Shown piece after piece: positions 1 through 7,582 of a stretch of 24,453 nt of DNA. Location: assembly GCA_023422555.1 (NCBI GenBank), contig JAFAGQ010000209.1, forward strand, positions 1 to 24,453, in the 5' to 3' direction. A program made the translations under genes and the position numbers. The notes beneath the pieces are model-generated. The model was not told where the DNA came from. It did no database searches and worked only from the letters and a program-made list of their open reading frames with translations. The stretch's first letter is position 1. Each line of letters begins with the position of its first letter. The stretch is from Pseudomonadota bacterium. Its GTDB lineage: Bacteria > Pseudomonadota > Gammaproteobacteria > Burkholderiales > Burkholderiaceae_B.

Positions 1-23
1 GTTTATATTTTGGCGGGAACATC

Positions 24-809
24 GTGCTTTATCTGAAAAAAATCGATCAAAACAAAAAGGGTAAAGAGGCGTTATACCGCCAGATCGCTGACAGCCTGAA
101 AACGGCGATTTCAGAAAGCCGACTTCCGCCGGGAAGCCCGATTCCCAGCGAAAATGCGCTGTGCGAGCATTTTGATGTCTCGCGCAGCGTGGTCCGGCAG
201 GCACTGGCCCTGCTCGTCGATGACGGATATATTCTCAAGCAGGCCGGACGCGCCTCGGTGGTTGCCTCCCGCTTCAAGCACCGTCGCAATCTGCAAAACT
301 CCCTTAGTCTGCACGTGCAGCTGGAACGCGAAGGCACGGTGCTCACAACAACAGTGATACGGCTTGAAGAGAGTGAATTTCCCGCTGAGGTGGCCGCGTT
401 CTATGGTGCAGTCAATGGACTGGTGCTTGAACGGCTGCGCTGCATCAATGATGAGCCCATTTCATTTGTGAAGACCTGGCTGCCACAGGAGTTTGCCTCC
501 CTAAGCACAGATGACCTGACAAATAAATCATTGCACCGTGCGCTTGAAGCGCGGTTTGGGCGGCAACCCCAGCAGGGGCGTAACCAGATACAGACGGTGC
601 CTTGCACCAAAACGCTGGCCAGTCAGCTGAAAGTGAAAAAAAACGACGCCCTGTTGCAATTGCAGGCGTGTTATTACGATCAGCATGGGCAGCCCCTCGA
701 ATGGTTCACGGCCTGGCATCGCGCCGATCGCGTCGTCTTCGATATTGCCGTGGATGCTTCGCTGGAAAACAATATTCAGGTTAAGGATTTTCAGCGGGCG
801 ATTAAGTAA
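24..809 (+). CDS. GntR-family (HutC/UTRA) transcriptional regulator
   Basis: Predicted cytoplasmic DNA-binding regulator of 261 residues. Residues about 10-78 form a GntR winged helix-turn-helix: ALYRQIADSLKTAI, then PPGSPIPSENALCEHF and VSRSVVRQALALLVDDGYI. Residues about 95-240 resemble a UTRA effector-binding domain (LERLRCINDEPISFVKTWLP; later YYDQHGQPLEWFTAWHRAD). UTRA domains usually bind a small metabolite that relieves repression. The start is GTG at 24 with a weak GGCGGG six bases upstream. The reading frame stays open to the window edge, so an upstream start cannot be excluded. The target is unknown: the gene may control upstream genes outside the window or the receptor gene 280 bases downstream. 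Family assignment is secure; the ligand is not. Confidence 0.9.
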   Translation: MLYLKKIDQNKKGKEALYRQIADSLKTAISESRLPPGSPIPSENALCEHFDVSRSVVRQALALLVDDGYILKQAGRASVVASRFKHRRNLQNSLSLHVQLEREGTVLTTTVIRLEESEFPAEVAAFYGAVNGLVLERLRCINDEPISFVKTWLPQEFASLSTDDLTNKSLHRALEARFGRQPQQGRNQIQTVPCTKTLASQLKVKKNDALLQLQACYYDQHGQPLEWFTAWHRADRVVFDIAVDASLENNIQVKDFQRAIK

Positions 810-810
810 T

Positions 811-930
811 CAGGCCAAGGCTATTCGGGCCATCGGTGTTCAGGTCCTCGATGTTCAGGCCATCGATAATCAGCCTGCCAGTTCTCAAACCTTCGATAAG
901 CAGCCGGTCAGTAAACATCCCAGCGAATCG
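811..930 (+). repeat. degenerate 15-bp tandem repeat, about 8 units
   Basis: Starting one base after the GntR stop, units begin at 811, 826, 841, 856, 871, 886, 901 and 916, each exactly 15 bp. The approximate consensus is CAGgCcaTCGATgtT. Units 841 and 856 are the best conserved and the last one (CATCCCAGCGAATCG) is the weakest. Six units start with CAG or CAA, one with CGG and one with CAT. Because 15 is a multiple of three, the array would encode pentapeptides like QAIDV in the +1 frame relative to GntR, but I see no start codon or ribosome site dedicated to it. Function unknown. Confidence 0.6.
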
Positions 931-1015
931 GACGCCAGCAGCGCCGGCATGACGTGCGGTAGTGGCGATCACATGTGTACCAAATATTACAATTACAAAT
1001 GCAATTTATTTATGT

Positions 1016-1034
1016 AATGCGAATGATTTGCATT
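1016..1034. promoter_or_regulatory. putative Fur box upstream of siderophore receptor
   Basis: AATGCGAATGATTTGCATT is a 9-1-9 inverted repeat with one mismatch between the arms (AATGCGAAT against AATGCAAAT). The layout and AT-rich half sites resemble the 19-bp Fur box. It lies 55 bases before the receptor start, where Fur with ferrous iron would be expected to block transcription. The flanks (about 985-1015) are AT-rich and could hold the promoter, but no clear -35/-10 pair stands out. Confidence 0.6.
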
Positions 1035-1089
1035 AAACTCCCGTTCTTTGACATCAATTGCAATATTTTTCTGTCTGGAGAACGGTTTT

Positions 1090-3318
1090 ATGTCGGAGCA
1101 GCCACGCCCTTGTCCTTTAACGCAAAGTCATCGGGGGCAGAACAGCCTGAGGCTGCTTGGAAGATTGGTAGTTGGCGCGCTGGCGTTTCAAGGGAATGCC
1201 TTTGCACAGACCGTTCAGAATCCGGTGCAATCGTCCCCGCAGGCCGCTCCAGTGGCTACGCTGCAGGCAATCGAAGCGACATCCGATGCGGATGAGGTGA
1301 CCACAGAAGGCACCGCAAGCTATACGCCCAGGATCACACGGGCAAGTACCGGCCTGGCGCTCTCCCCACGTGAAACGCCGCAGTCTGTCACGGTGGTAAC
1401 GCGTCAGCGGATTGAAGATCAGAATATGCAGTCCGTCAAAGACGTCCTTTTAAACACGCCGGGCATTTCGCTGCAGAACCAGGACACTGAGAGATACAGC
1501 TTCAATTCTCGCGGCTTTTCCATCGACACCTATCTATATGATGGCATTCCAACCACCATCACGGGTGGCAATGGCTGGGCCGCGGGCGAGTCGGCCATTG
1601 ATCCGATTATTTACGATCGCGTCGAAGTCGTACGTGGTGCAACCGGACTCATGACGGGTGCGGGAAACCCATCGGCAGCAGTGAATCTGGTGCGTAAGCG
1701 AGCCTGGAGCAAAGATTTCAAGGCCGATTTGTCATTGGGTGCCGGTTCACATGATACCTACCGTGCATCGGCGGATCTGCAGACACCACTGACCGAAGAT
1801 GGCAGAATCAGGGGGCGGATTGTCGGAGCGCATCAGCAGGGGCATTCCTATCTGGATAGGTACAGCAATCGCAAATCCATTTTTTACGGCACGATTGAAG
1901 CGGATCTGACCGATAGCACGATATTACGTTTGGGATATCAATATCAGGATAATTCACCAAAAGGCAGCTCCTGGGGTGGCTTCCCCTTGTGGTATGCGGA
2001 TGGCAGCCGTACGGATTGGGATCGCGGACTCAATATCGGCACAGACTGGAGTAAATGGGCGTCAACCACACAAGGCGCATTCCTCAATCTCGAACATAAA
2101 TTCGATAATGGCTGGCGCGTTGATGCAATGCTCAATCACAGCAAAAATGAAGCAGATGAAAAACTGCTTTACATCACCGGCTGGCCGGACAGAGAAACAG
2201 GGCTCGGTATGAATCCCAGTCCTGCTCGTTACTATGGCGGTCGGACGCAAAATAGTGCTGACGTTAAAGTTTCCGGACCGATAGAACTGTTTGGACGCAA
2301 ACATGAGCTGGTATTCGGGGCAAGTCATAGCCGCCAAAAAGCGCTGTTCTATAGCCAGGAATCATCAAACGTTGCACCTATCGGCAACTTTTATGATTGG
2401 GATGGATCTTATCCCGAGCCTGTGTGGGGAGAGGAATCGGTTTCCATGGATACCCGCACCCGACAAACAGGTGTGTATGCTGCAGCACGCCTGAATCTGA
2501 CCGATTCGCTTCACGTGATTCTGGGCGGGCGCTACAGCCAGTGGAAAAGGGAAACGGAGGGAGCCTCTCCATTCAGTTTCAGGAAGAATGCATTCACGCC
2601 TTATGCCGGTATTCTTTATGACCTGAATGATAATCTGACCGCTTACGCGAGCTATACCAGTATCTTCAACCCGCAGGAATATCAGGATCGTGATGGCGGC
2701 TGGCTGGATCCGTTGGAAGGCAACAGTTACGAAGTCGGGCTCAAAGGCAGTTTCCTTGAGGGTCGCCTGAATGCCAGTGCGGCGCTGTTTCAGATTGATC
2801 AGGACAATCTGGCACAACAGGATGTGGGGTATCTGGTTCCGGGAACAACCAACCAGGCATATTACGCAGCAAAAGGGACACGCAGTCGGGGCTACGATCT
2901 GGAAATTTCCGGTGAACCTCTGGAAGGCTGGAATGTGATGGCGGGCATGACGCACTGGACTGCACATGATGCCGAACGCAATGCGATTCAGACCAACCAG
3001 CCGAGAACCATGATCAAGCTGTTTACGACCTACACATTCAAGGGTTCGTTGCATGGACTCACCGTTGGTGGTGGTGTCAACTGGCAAAGCGATGTGTACA
3101 CACTTGCCACGGGACCTAATGGCAAGGAAAAGGTATCGCAGGAATCCTATGCGCTGGTTGATCTGATGGCCCGTTATCAGTTCAACGATCGCGTATCTGT
3201 GCAGTTGAATATGAACAACCTGTTGAACAAAAAATACTATCTACAGATCGGGTCTTACAGCCAGGGCGCCTGGGGTGCACCGCGCAATTTCATGGCAACC
3301 GTAAGTTATAAGTATTGA
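1090..3318 (+). CDS. TonB-dependent siderophore receptor (FhuE/FpvA-like)
   Basis: Outer-membrane receptor of 742 residues that would import a ferric siderophore using TonB/ExbB/ExbD energy. An N-terminal signal peptide ends near GALAFQGNAFA|Q (about residue 39). The plug domain follows (ETPQSVTVVTRQRIEDQ, then DVLLNTPGISLQNQ, then YDRVEVVRGATGLMTGAGNP). The rest is a 22-strand-type barrel ending WGAPRNFMATVSYKY, with the terminal aromatic residue expected for BAM insertion. Length and the ETPQSV plug motif fit the TonB-dependent siderophore receptor family (hydroxamate-type FhuE/FoxA/FpvA). No N-terminal signalling extension is present, so ECF sigma/anti-sigma control is unlikely. I chose ATG 1090 because TGGAGA lies eight bases upstream; an in-frame ATG at 1048 lacks a ribosome site. 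The Fur-like dyad upstream suggests iron repression. The exact ligand cannot be read from sequence. Confidence 0.93.
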   Translation: MSEQPRPCPLTQSHRGQNSLRLLGRLVVGALAFQGNAFAQTVQNPVQSSPQAAPVATLQAIEATSDADEVTTEGTASYTPRITRASTGLALSPRETPQSVTVVTRQRIEDQNMQSVKDVLLNTPGISLQNQDTERYSFNSRGFSIDTYLYDGIPTTITGGNGWAAGESAIDPIIYDRVEVVRGATGLMTGAGNPSAAVNLVRKRAWSKDFKADLSLGAGSHDTYRASADLQTPLTEDGRIRGRIVGAHQQGHSYLDRYSNRKSIFYGTIEADLTDSTILRLGYQYQDNSPKGSSWGGFPLWYADGSRTDWDRGLNIGTDWSKWASTTQGAFLNLEHKFDNGWRVDAMLNHSKNEADEKLLYITGWPDRETGLGMNPSPARYYGGRTQNSADVKVSGPIELFGRKHELVFGASHSRQKALFYSQESSNVAPIGNFYDWDGSYPEPVWGEESVSMDTRTRQTGVYAAARLNLTDSLHVILGGRYSQWKRETEGASPFSFRKNAFTPYAGILYDLNDNLTAYASYTSIFNPQEYQDRDGGWLDPLEGNSYEVGLKGSFLEGRLNASAALFQIDQDNLAQQDVGYLVPGTTNQAYYAAKGTRSRGYDLEISGEPLEGWNVMAGMTHWTAHDAERNAIQTNQPRTMIKLFTTYTFKGSLHGLTVGGGVNWQSDVYTLATGPNGKEKVSQESYALVDLMARYQFNDRVSVQLNMNNLLNKKYYLQIGSYSQGAWGAPRNFMATVSYKY

Positions 3319-3382
3319 ACTAACAGCCATACTTAATGACCGCTGAACGCGATTGACTTGCTCACTTGCTCAATGCAAATAT

Positions 3383-3412
3383 GCTGCCGAATTCCGACGG
3401 CAGCTTTTCTTT
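3383..3412 (+). terminator. rho-independent terminator after the receptor gene
   Basis: GCTGCCG (3383-3389) pairs perfectly with CGGCAGC (3398-3404) around an eight-base loop, and is followed by TTTTCTTT. It lies 65 bases after the receptor stop on the same strand and should separate the receptor transcript from the genes that follow. Confidence 0.8.
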
Positions 3413-3503
3413 GTGCATTTACAACTGCAATATCAAGTATCAACTTACAGAAATCTGTACGCCGATCATACTGGGCGGGGCGCCACTACGCCGATAATTG
3501 CAT

Positions 3504-3531
3504 TTGGCATATCTACGATAAATAATATAAT
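3504..3531 (+). promoter_or_regulatory. predicted sigma-70 promoter
   Basis: TTGGCA (3504-3509), five of six to the -35 consensus, is followed after 16 bp by a perfect TATAAT (3526-3531). It is downstream of the terminator and upstream of the 24-codon ORF at 3552 and the secreted-protein gene at 3670, and would transcribe both with a leader of about 130 bases before 3670. Confidence 0.55.
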
Positions 3532-3551
3532 GCCGGAGGGGCTTTTTGAAA

Positions 3552-3626
3552 ATGCTGGTGGTGGCGTTCATCGCATTGATCTTATCTGGCCACGTTCTAC
3601 CGGTTTTGCGTCAAAGCATTAAGTAG
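3552..3626 (+). CDS. possible 24-residue hydrophobic small protein or leader peptide
   Basis: A short ORF lies just downstream of the predicted promoter. GGAGGGG (3535-3541) sits ten bases before ATG 3552, and the frame stops at TAG 3624. The product begins MLVVAFIALILSG, which would span a membrane once or act as a truncated signal sequence, and ends with a short positively charged tail (VLRQSIK). No family is recognised. It ends 43 bases before the secreted-protein gene and may be a small membrane protein, a translated leader, or chance. The promoter plus ribosome site is what makes it worth listing. Confidence 0.35.
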   Translation: MLVVAFIALILSGHVLPVLRQSIK

Positions 3627-3669
3627 TTGCTTTGCAAGGTTTTGAATAATCATTACAAAGGAAAATTCA

Positions 3670-4215
3670 ATGCGTACGATTCTATTGTTTTTGGCCACTA
3701 TTCAAATAGCTGCCGCATCTCCTTCCGATTATCGCGATAAATTTCCCGCCGATGAAATGGATATGAAGCCAAAACACTCAGAACTGACTGACAGTCGCGC
3801 AACTGTCTTTTATGGTGGCCCGGTAGGACGCGCTACGGTTACGATTATTCCTTCCTCTGATCAATCATCATCTGCCGAGGGTATAACGCCGGCTGCACAA
3901 AAAGCAGTGGCTGAGCTGATGGCAAACAATTTCAAAGAGGGCACCAAAGCGCTGGGAGAGGGTTACACGACAGAACCAATGAGTGTCACGCAGTTGAAGG
4001 CTGATGGAATTGAGTTGATCTGCGGATCGGTTGTCCGTGCACAAAAGCCGGGCGGAAAAGATCTGAAATTGATGGATCGGGATTGTGTCACTCAGCATAA
4101 ATCTGATCTGCTTCGGGTATACGTCACGACACCTTACAAGCCTGGCAACGAAACAAAGGTGCGCAATGATCAGTTGGGTTTCATTGCTTTAACGGTCAAG
4201 CATCTGTCTCAGTAA
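3670..4215 (+). CDS. secreted hypothetical protein, 181 residues
   Basis: No family is recognised. The N-terminus MRTILLFLATIQIAAAS is a short signal peptide with a plausible cleavage after AAA, so the mature protein is probably periplasmic. The mature part is hydrophilic and has two cysteines (ELICGSVVR and DRDCVTQ) about 28 residues apart that could form a disulphide. There is no lipobox. AAAGGA sits about ten bases before the ATG, and the sigma-70-like promoter at 3504-3531 is the nearest start signal. The two-helix membrane protein gene begins 69 bases downstream on the same strand and may be co-transcribed. Confidence 0.75.
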   Translation: MRTILLFLATIQIAAASPSDYRDKFPADEMDMKPKHSELTDSRATVFYGGPVGRATVTIIPSSDQSSSAEGITPAAQKAVAELMANNFKEGTKALGEGYTTEPMSVTQLKADGIELICGSVVRAQKPGGKDLKLMDRDCVTQHKSDLLRVYVTTPYKPGNETKVRNDQLGFIALTVKHLSQ

Positions 4216-4284
4216 GCGAGTTCCTTGCGATTGAAAACGGATTAGATTTGTGTCAGTCGTTCAAAAGAGACAGGCTTAAGCGCT

Positions 4285-4710
4285 ATGAAATGGGTTAAGT
4301 ATCTGTTTATTTTTGTATTACTTACTGGTATTGCCTGGTGTGGCTGGCTGATCTACGCTAAGGACTACATTCAGCTTGCCGTCACAATTGTGATGTGGTT
4401 GTTTTTTGCCGGCATATTTGTCTTTCTTATTAACCCCATCGTGCGTACAGAGAATCTGATCGAGAGACTGGACAAAGTAGGCACAGAAGTCAAAGCCTTG
4501 ATTGTTTCGGTCAACGATACCGCGAAGTACATCAACCAAAGGCCGGTCCTCAGGATACAAGTGAAATATTCTTACAATGGGAAGCCGGATATTGTCGGAG
4601 AGATTGAACAGGCCATTCCCTTTCATTTGTTATCGACACTGCAACCCTCCAAACAGACCTTGATACTTGTCGACCCAAAGGACGAAACACGGTTTGTGCT
4701 CAAATTATAG
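4285..4710 (+). CDS. two-helix membrane protein with C-terminal domain
   Basis: A protein of 141 residues. Two hydrophobic segments at about residues 5-25 (YLFIFVLLTGIAWCGWLIY) and 30-52 are followed by a soluble domain of about 90 residues ending ILVDPKDETRFVLKL. The layout resembles DUF3592-type proteins: two helices, a small beta-rich domain and a near-terminal (V/I)(D/N)P turn. The minus-strand protein at 8157-8600 has the same topology and matching positions (L.K.G, N..P, L.P, and a terminal LVDP or LINP), so the two look like distant paralogues. Function unknown. No strong ribosome site is visible before ATG 4285. Confidence 0.7.
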   Translation: MKWVKYLFIFVLLTGIAWCGWLIYAKDYIQLAVTIVMWLFFAGIFVFLINPIVRTENLIERLDKVGTEVKALIVSVNDTAKYINQRPVLRIQVKYSYNGKPDIVGEIEQAIPFHLLSTLQPSKQTLILVDPKDETRFVLKL

Positions 4711-4735
4711 AAAGCACAATGAAAGTTGGGGTAAA

Positions 4736-4765
4736 CGCGATTCAAGCTACGCATAGCACTTCAAG
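4736..4765 (-). repeat. left copy of 30-bp direct repeat; duplicated antitoxin 3' end
   Basis: Thirty bases here match 7583-7612 in 28 positions and in the same orientation. On the minus strand they read LEVLCVA followed by TGA (4744-4742), exactly the C-terminus of the intact XRE antitoxin ending at 7589. The frame stays open upstream on the minus strand and contains AVQIS where the intact antitoxin has EVQIV, so a longer decayed remnant is possible but not secure. The copy is either a gene relic or a scar left by insertion of the intervening segment. Confidence 0.7.
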
Positions 4766-4818
4766 GTAAATCGCTTTACTTAAGGGCTTTTCTTCTTTGG
4801 CCTGGCTCAAACGTGAAG

Positions 4819-4844
4819 GGCGGCGCAGACTAATCTGCACCGCC
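4819..4844. terminator. hairpin between convergent genes
   Basis: GGCGGCGCAGA (4819-4829) pairs with TCTGCACCGCC (4834-4844) with one mismatch and a four-base loop. It sits between the end of the plus-strand membrane protein gene (4710) and the end of the minus-strand aminotransferase (4870), the normal place for a shared terminator. Neither side has a good T tract, so intrinsic termination would be weak. Confidence 0.45.
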
Positions 4845-4869
4845 TTGGTCGATTCAAGTGAATCTTCGA

Positions 4870-6216
4870 CTAGTCGACACTGTGGAGTGCTTCGCCAACG
4901 GCATCAAAAAGCCGATCCAGTTCCTGTGCGGTTGAGGTAAACGTTGGGCCGAATTGTAATGTGTCACCACCAAATCTCACATAGAAACCTTTTTCCCATA
5001 GTTTAAGGCCCGCTTCATAAGCGCGAATGGCAGGGTCCCCGTCGCGTGGAGCAAGTTGAAGGGCACCCGCCAGACCACAATTGCGAATATCAATGATATG
5101 GTTAACGCCTTTGAGACCATGCAGCGCTTTCTCAAAAGCCGGCGCCAGTTGAGCAGACTTCTCAATCAGATCATTTTTCGCCAGCAAATCCAGCGCCGCG
5201 AGTCCAGCCGCGCAGGCGACTGGGTGAGCAGAATATGTATAGCCATGGGTGAACTCTACCGCATGTGCAGGTGCATTCTGCGACATAAAGCAGTTGTAGA
5301 TTTCACTGGAACTGACGACGGCGCCCAAAGGCACGGCGCCGTTGGTGACCTGTTTGGCAATGTTCATGATATCGGGAGTAACGCCGAAATACTCCGCGCC
5401 GGTACGCTTGCCCAGGCGGCCAAAAGCGGTAATGACCTCGTCAAAGATCAGCAATATGCTGTGCTGATCGCAGATTTGCCGTAACCGTTGTAAATACCCT
5501 TTGGGTGGCACAATCACGCCGGCAGACCCCGCCATTGGTTCGACAATCACGGCTGCAATATTGGAGGCGTCATGCAATTCAATCAGCCTCAGCAGCTCAT
5601 TGGCCAATTGTTCGCCTCCCGTTTCACTCTGGCCTTTGGTAAAGGCCTGGTCTGCCTGCAAGGTATGAGGCAAGTGGTCAGCATCCATCAATTGGCCGAA
5701 AACTTTTCGATTGCCGCCAATACCGCCTACGCTGGTGCCGCCCATATTGACACCGTGATAGCCGCGCGCACGTCCGATCAGTTTGGTTTTGGAAGGCTGC
5801 CCTTTCAGGCGCCAGTACGCGCGCGCGAGCTTCAGGGAAGTGTCGGCGGCTTCCGAGCCAGAATTTGTAAAGAAAACATGATTCAGGTTTTCCGGCATCA
5901 AATCGGCGATTTTCTCAGCCAATTGGAATGACAGCGGGTGCCCAAACTGGAACGCGGGGGCGTAATCAAGGGTTCCAAGTTGCTGACTGACTGCTTTCTG
6001 GATTTCAGCACGATTGTGGCCAGCTCCACAACACCACAAACCAGAGAGGCTGTCAAATATCTTCCGGCCTTTATCATCCACCAGGTAATTGCCTTCGGCC
6101 CCTACGATCAGGCGCGGGTCCTGATGAAATGCGCGATTTGCACTGAACGGCATCCAGTGGGCCTGCAAATTCAGATCACTTCTGACTGCAGTCGGAACGT
6201 GGCTTAGATCCGTCAT
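4870..6216 (-). CDS. bauA: omega-amino acid (beta-alanine):pyruvate aminotransferase
   Basis: Class III PLP-dependent aminotransferase of 448 residues. Enzymes of this subgroup move the amino group of beta-alanine or another omega-amino acid to pyruvate, giving malonate semialdehyde and alanine in the cytoplasm. Visible features in order: WMPFSANRAFHQDPR near the N-terminus, the cofactor phosphate site TNSGSEA, RARGYHGVNMGGTSVGG, the cofactor-nitrogen aspartate in IFDEVITAFGRLG, and the Schiff-base lysine K288 in NIAKQVTNGAVPLG. Length and lysine position fit the Pseudomonas omega-amino acid aminotransferase type. I chose ATG 6216 because GAGGAG (6223-6228) lies six bases upstream; an in-frame ATG at 6243 is less likely. 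The gene diverges from a LysR regulator, as in bauA/bauR. No semialdehyde dehydrogenase gene lies next to it, so the rest of the pathway would be elsewhere. Confidence 0.9.
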   Translation of the reverse strand: MTDLSHVPTAVRSDLNLQAHWMPFSANRAFHQDPRLIVGAEGNYLVDDKGRKIFDSLSGLWCCGAGHNRAEIQKAVSQQLGTLDYAPAFQFGHPLSFQLAEKIADLMPENLNHVFFTNSGSEAADTSLKLARAYWRLKGQPSKTKLIGRARGYHGVNMGGTSVGGIGGNRKVFGQLMDADHLPHTLQADQAFTKGQSETGGEQLANELLRLIELHDASNIAAVIVEPMAGSAGVIVPPKGYLQRLRQICDQHSILLIFDEVITAFGRLGKRTGAEYFGVTPDIMNIAKQVTNGAVPLGAVVSSSEIYNCFMSQNAPAHAVEFTHGYTYSAHPVACAAGLAALDLLAKNDLIEKSAQLAPAFEKALHGLKGVNHIIDIRNCGLAGALQLAPRDGDPAIRAYEAGLKLWEKGFYVRFGGDTLQFGPTFTSTAQELDRLFDAVGEALHSVD

Positions 6217-6319
6217 TATTTTCTCCTCGAATAAAGTGCTCATTTGGGCTATTGTCCACCTAAAGTTAGATAAATAAAATACAATTTTAATGTTATATAC
6301 ATTTGAAAATACTCACGTA
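6217..6319. promoter_or_regulatory. divergent promoter region between aminotransferase and LysR genes
   Basis: These 103 bases separate two divergent starts and must hold both promoters and probably the LysR operator. The middle (about 6262-6300) is strongly AT-rich, with runs such as AGATAAATAAAATACAATTT. I could not pick one convincing T-N11-A operator or a clear -35/-10 pair. Confidence 0.5.
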
Positions 6320-7225
6320 ATGAACAAACCTCTGGCCCCCGTTTCAGACTTTGATCTGCGATTGATTCGAGTTTTTCGAACGGTGGCAGAATGCGGCAGT
6401 TTCACAGCCGCAGAAAGCACTTTAGGTATAACCAGGTCAGCAATTAGTCTGCATATGAGCGATCTGGAGCAGCGCCTTGGGATGCGCCTGTGCCAGCGGG
6501 GCCGCGCAGGTTTTGCATTGACAGATGAGGGGCGTGAGGTCTTGCGTGCCAGCGAATCCATGCTGGCCTCCATCGAGGACTTCAGACGCGAGGTTAATCA
6601 GCTTCATGATCGTCTGCGTGGAGAATTGAATATTGGCCTGATGAACAACCTGGTAACTCAGCCGCACATGCGAATTACACATGCATTAGCAAAGGTACGC
6701 CAGCAAAGCCAGGAAGTCCGGATCAATATCAGTATGAGCCCTCCCGGAGAAATTGAACGACGATTACTCGATGGTCATCTGCATATGGGGGCGTTTCCGC
6801 TTATTAACCGATTAAGGGGATTGGAATACCATATCCTGTATGACGAAAAATCACAGTTGTATTGCAGCCGAACACATCCGCTTTTCGATAAAGCGCAAGA
6901 TCTGACCGTGAGAGATTTAAAAGGTATTCCGGCCGTCATACCCGGCTATCGACTGAGCCCTGAAGCAATCGAACTGCACCAGCCGCTAGCCGATGCGGCT
7001 CGCGCATCGGATCGGGAAGGCATTGCATTCCTGATACTGACAGGACAATATGTGGGTTTTCTCCCCGACCATTACGCGCAACAATGGGTTGATAAGGGTA
7101 TGATGACGGCCCTCGTCCCTGAAACATATCACTATTTCGTGAGCATTGCTGCGGTCACTCGAAAGAATCGCAGACAGAACCTTATCATTGACCGTGTTCT
7201 AAATGAATTGGTACAGACAGTGTGA
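6320..7225 (+). CDS. bauR: LysR-family regulator, BauR-like
   Basis: A LysR-type transcriptional regulator of 301 residues. The N-terminal helix-turn-helix (about residues 9-68) is DLRLIRVFRTVAECGSFTAA, then GITRSAISLHMSDLEQRLGM and RGRAGFALTDEGREVL. A linker helix and a periplasmic-binding-protein-like effector domain (about 93-300) follow. LysR proteins divergent from a catabolic gene usually activate it in response to a pathway metabolite; here that would be beta-alanine or a related omega-amino acid. I prefer ATG 6320 because the HTH then begins at the usual distance; an in-frame ATG at 6290 adds ten residues. Neither start has a strong ribosome site. The bauR name rests on context and general similarity. 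Confidence 0.85.
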   Translation: MNKPLAPVSDFDLRLIRVFRTVAECGSFTAAESTLGITRSAISLHMSDLEQRLGMRLCQRGRAGFALTDEGREVLRASESMLASIEDFRREVNQLHDRLRGELNIGLMNNLVTQPHMRITHALAKVRQQSQEVRINISMSPPGEIERRLLDGHLHMGAFPLINRLRGLEYHILYDEKSQLYCSRTHPLFDKAQDLTVRDLKGIPAVIPGYRLSPEAIELHQPLADAARASDREGIAFLILTGQYVGFLPDHYAQQWVDKGMMTALVPETYHYFVSIAAVTRKNRRQNLIIDRVLNELVQTV

Positions 7226-7349
7226 TTTGGCCGCTTCGTCATTGATGAATAAAGCGTTGCTCATTGTGGGCTGCGATTTTTGCAAGGGGGTTATTCTATC
7301 TGGATGCTTGCCCCTGATTATCTTCAATACTATTTAGGCGATTATTGAA

Positions 7350-7544
7350 ATGCCTCGTTCAGTGATTGAATTCTTTGGTGGAGACTACGTATGGAGAATG
7401 AATCTCCAGGCAACCTTGATGGGACTTTTGCCGTTTATTGCGCCTCTTATCGTAGTGATTTTTTTGTTGGTTAGGTGGTATCTGCAAGACCGTCGTGCAC
7501 GGTTATGGTCCGGTAAAGATAAAAAGAATAAGAATAAGGGCTAG
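7350..7544 (+). CDS. small single-helix membrane protein, 64 residues
   Basis: No family is recognised. One strong transmembrane segment (about residues 22-44, LMGLLPFIAPLIVVIFLLVRWYL) is followed by a very basic tail (DRRARLW, then KDKKNKNKG) that by the positive-inside rule should face the cytoplasm. No good ribosome site precedes ATG 7350; an internal ATG at 7398 is an alternative. It lies 124 bases after the LysR gene and converges on the antitoxin gene. Coding status is likely but not certain. Confidence 0.5.
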   Translation: MPRSVIEFFGGDYVWRMNLQATLMGLLPFIAPLIVVIFLLVRWYLQDRRARLWSGKDKKNKNKG

Positions 7545-7582
7545 ACTCCCGGACCGCTTATTGCTTGCTGCGTAATGGATGT

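Noticed and set aside
1048..1089. Upstream ATG extending the receptor by 14 residues
   Set aside because: No ribosome site; the ATG at 1090 has TGGAGA at proper spacing and places the signal peptide correctly.
2365..3087. Antisense ORF of 240 residues inside the siderophore receptor gene
   Set aside because: Shadow of the receptor frame with cysteine- and histidine-rich, unstructured-looking composition and no start signals.
3353..3622. 89-residue plus-strand ORF after the receptor gene
   Set aside because: It runs through the predicted terminator and promoter, has no ribosome site and no family resemblance. The 24-codon frame at 3552 is better supported.
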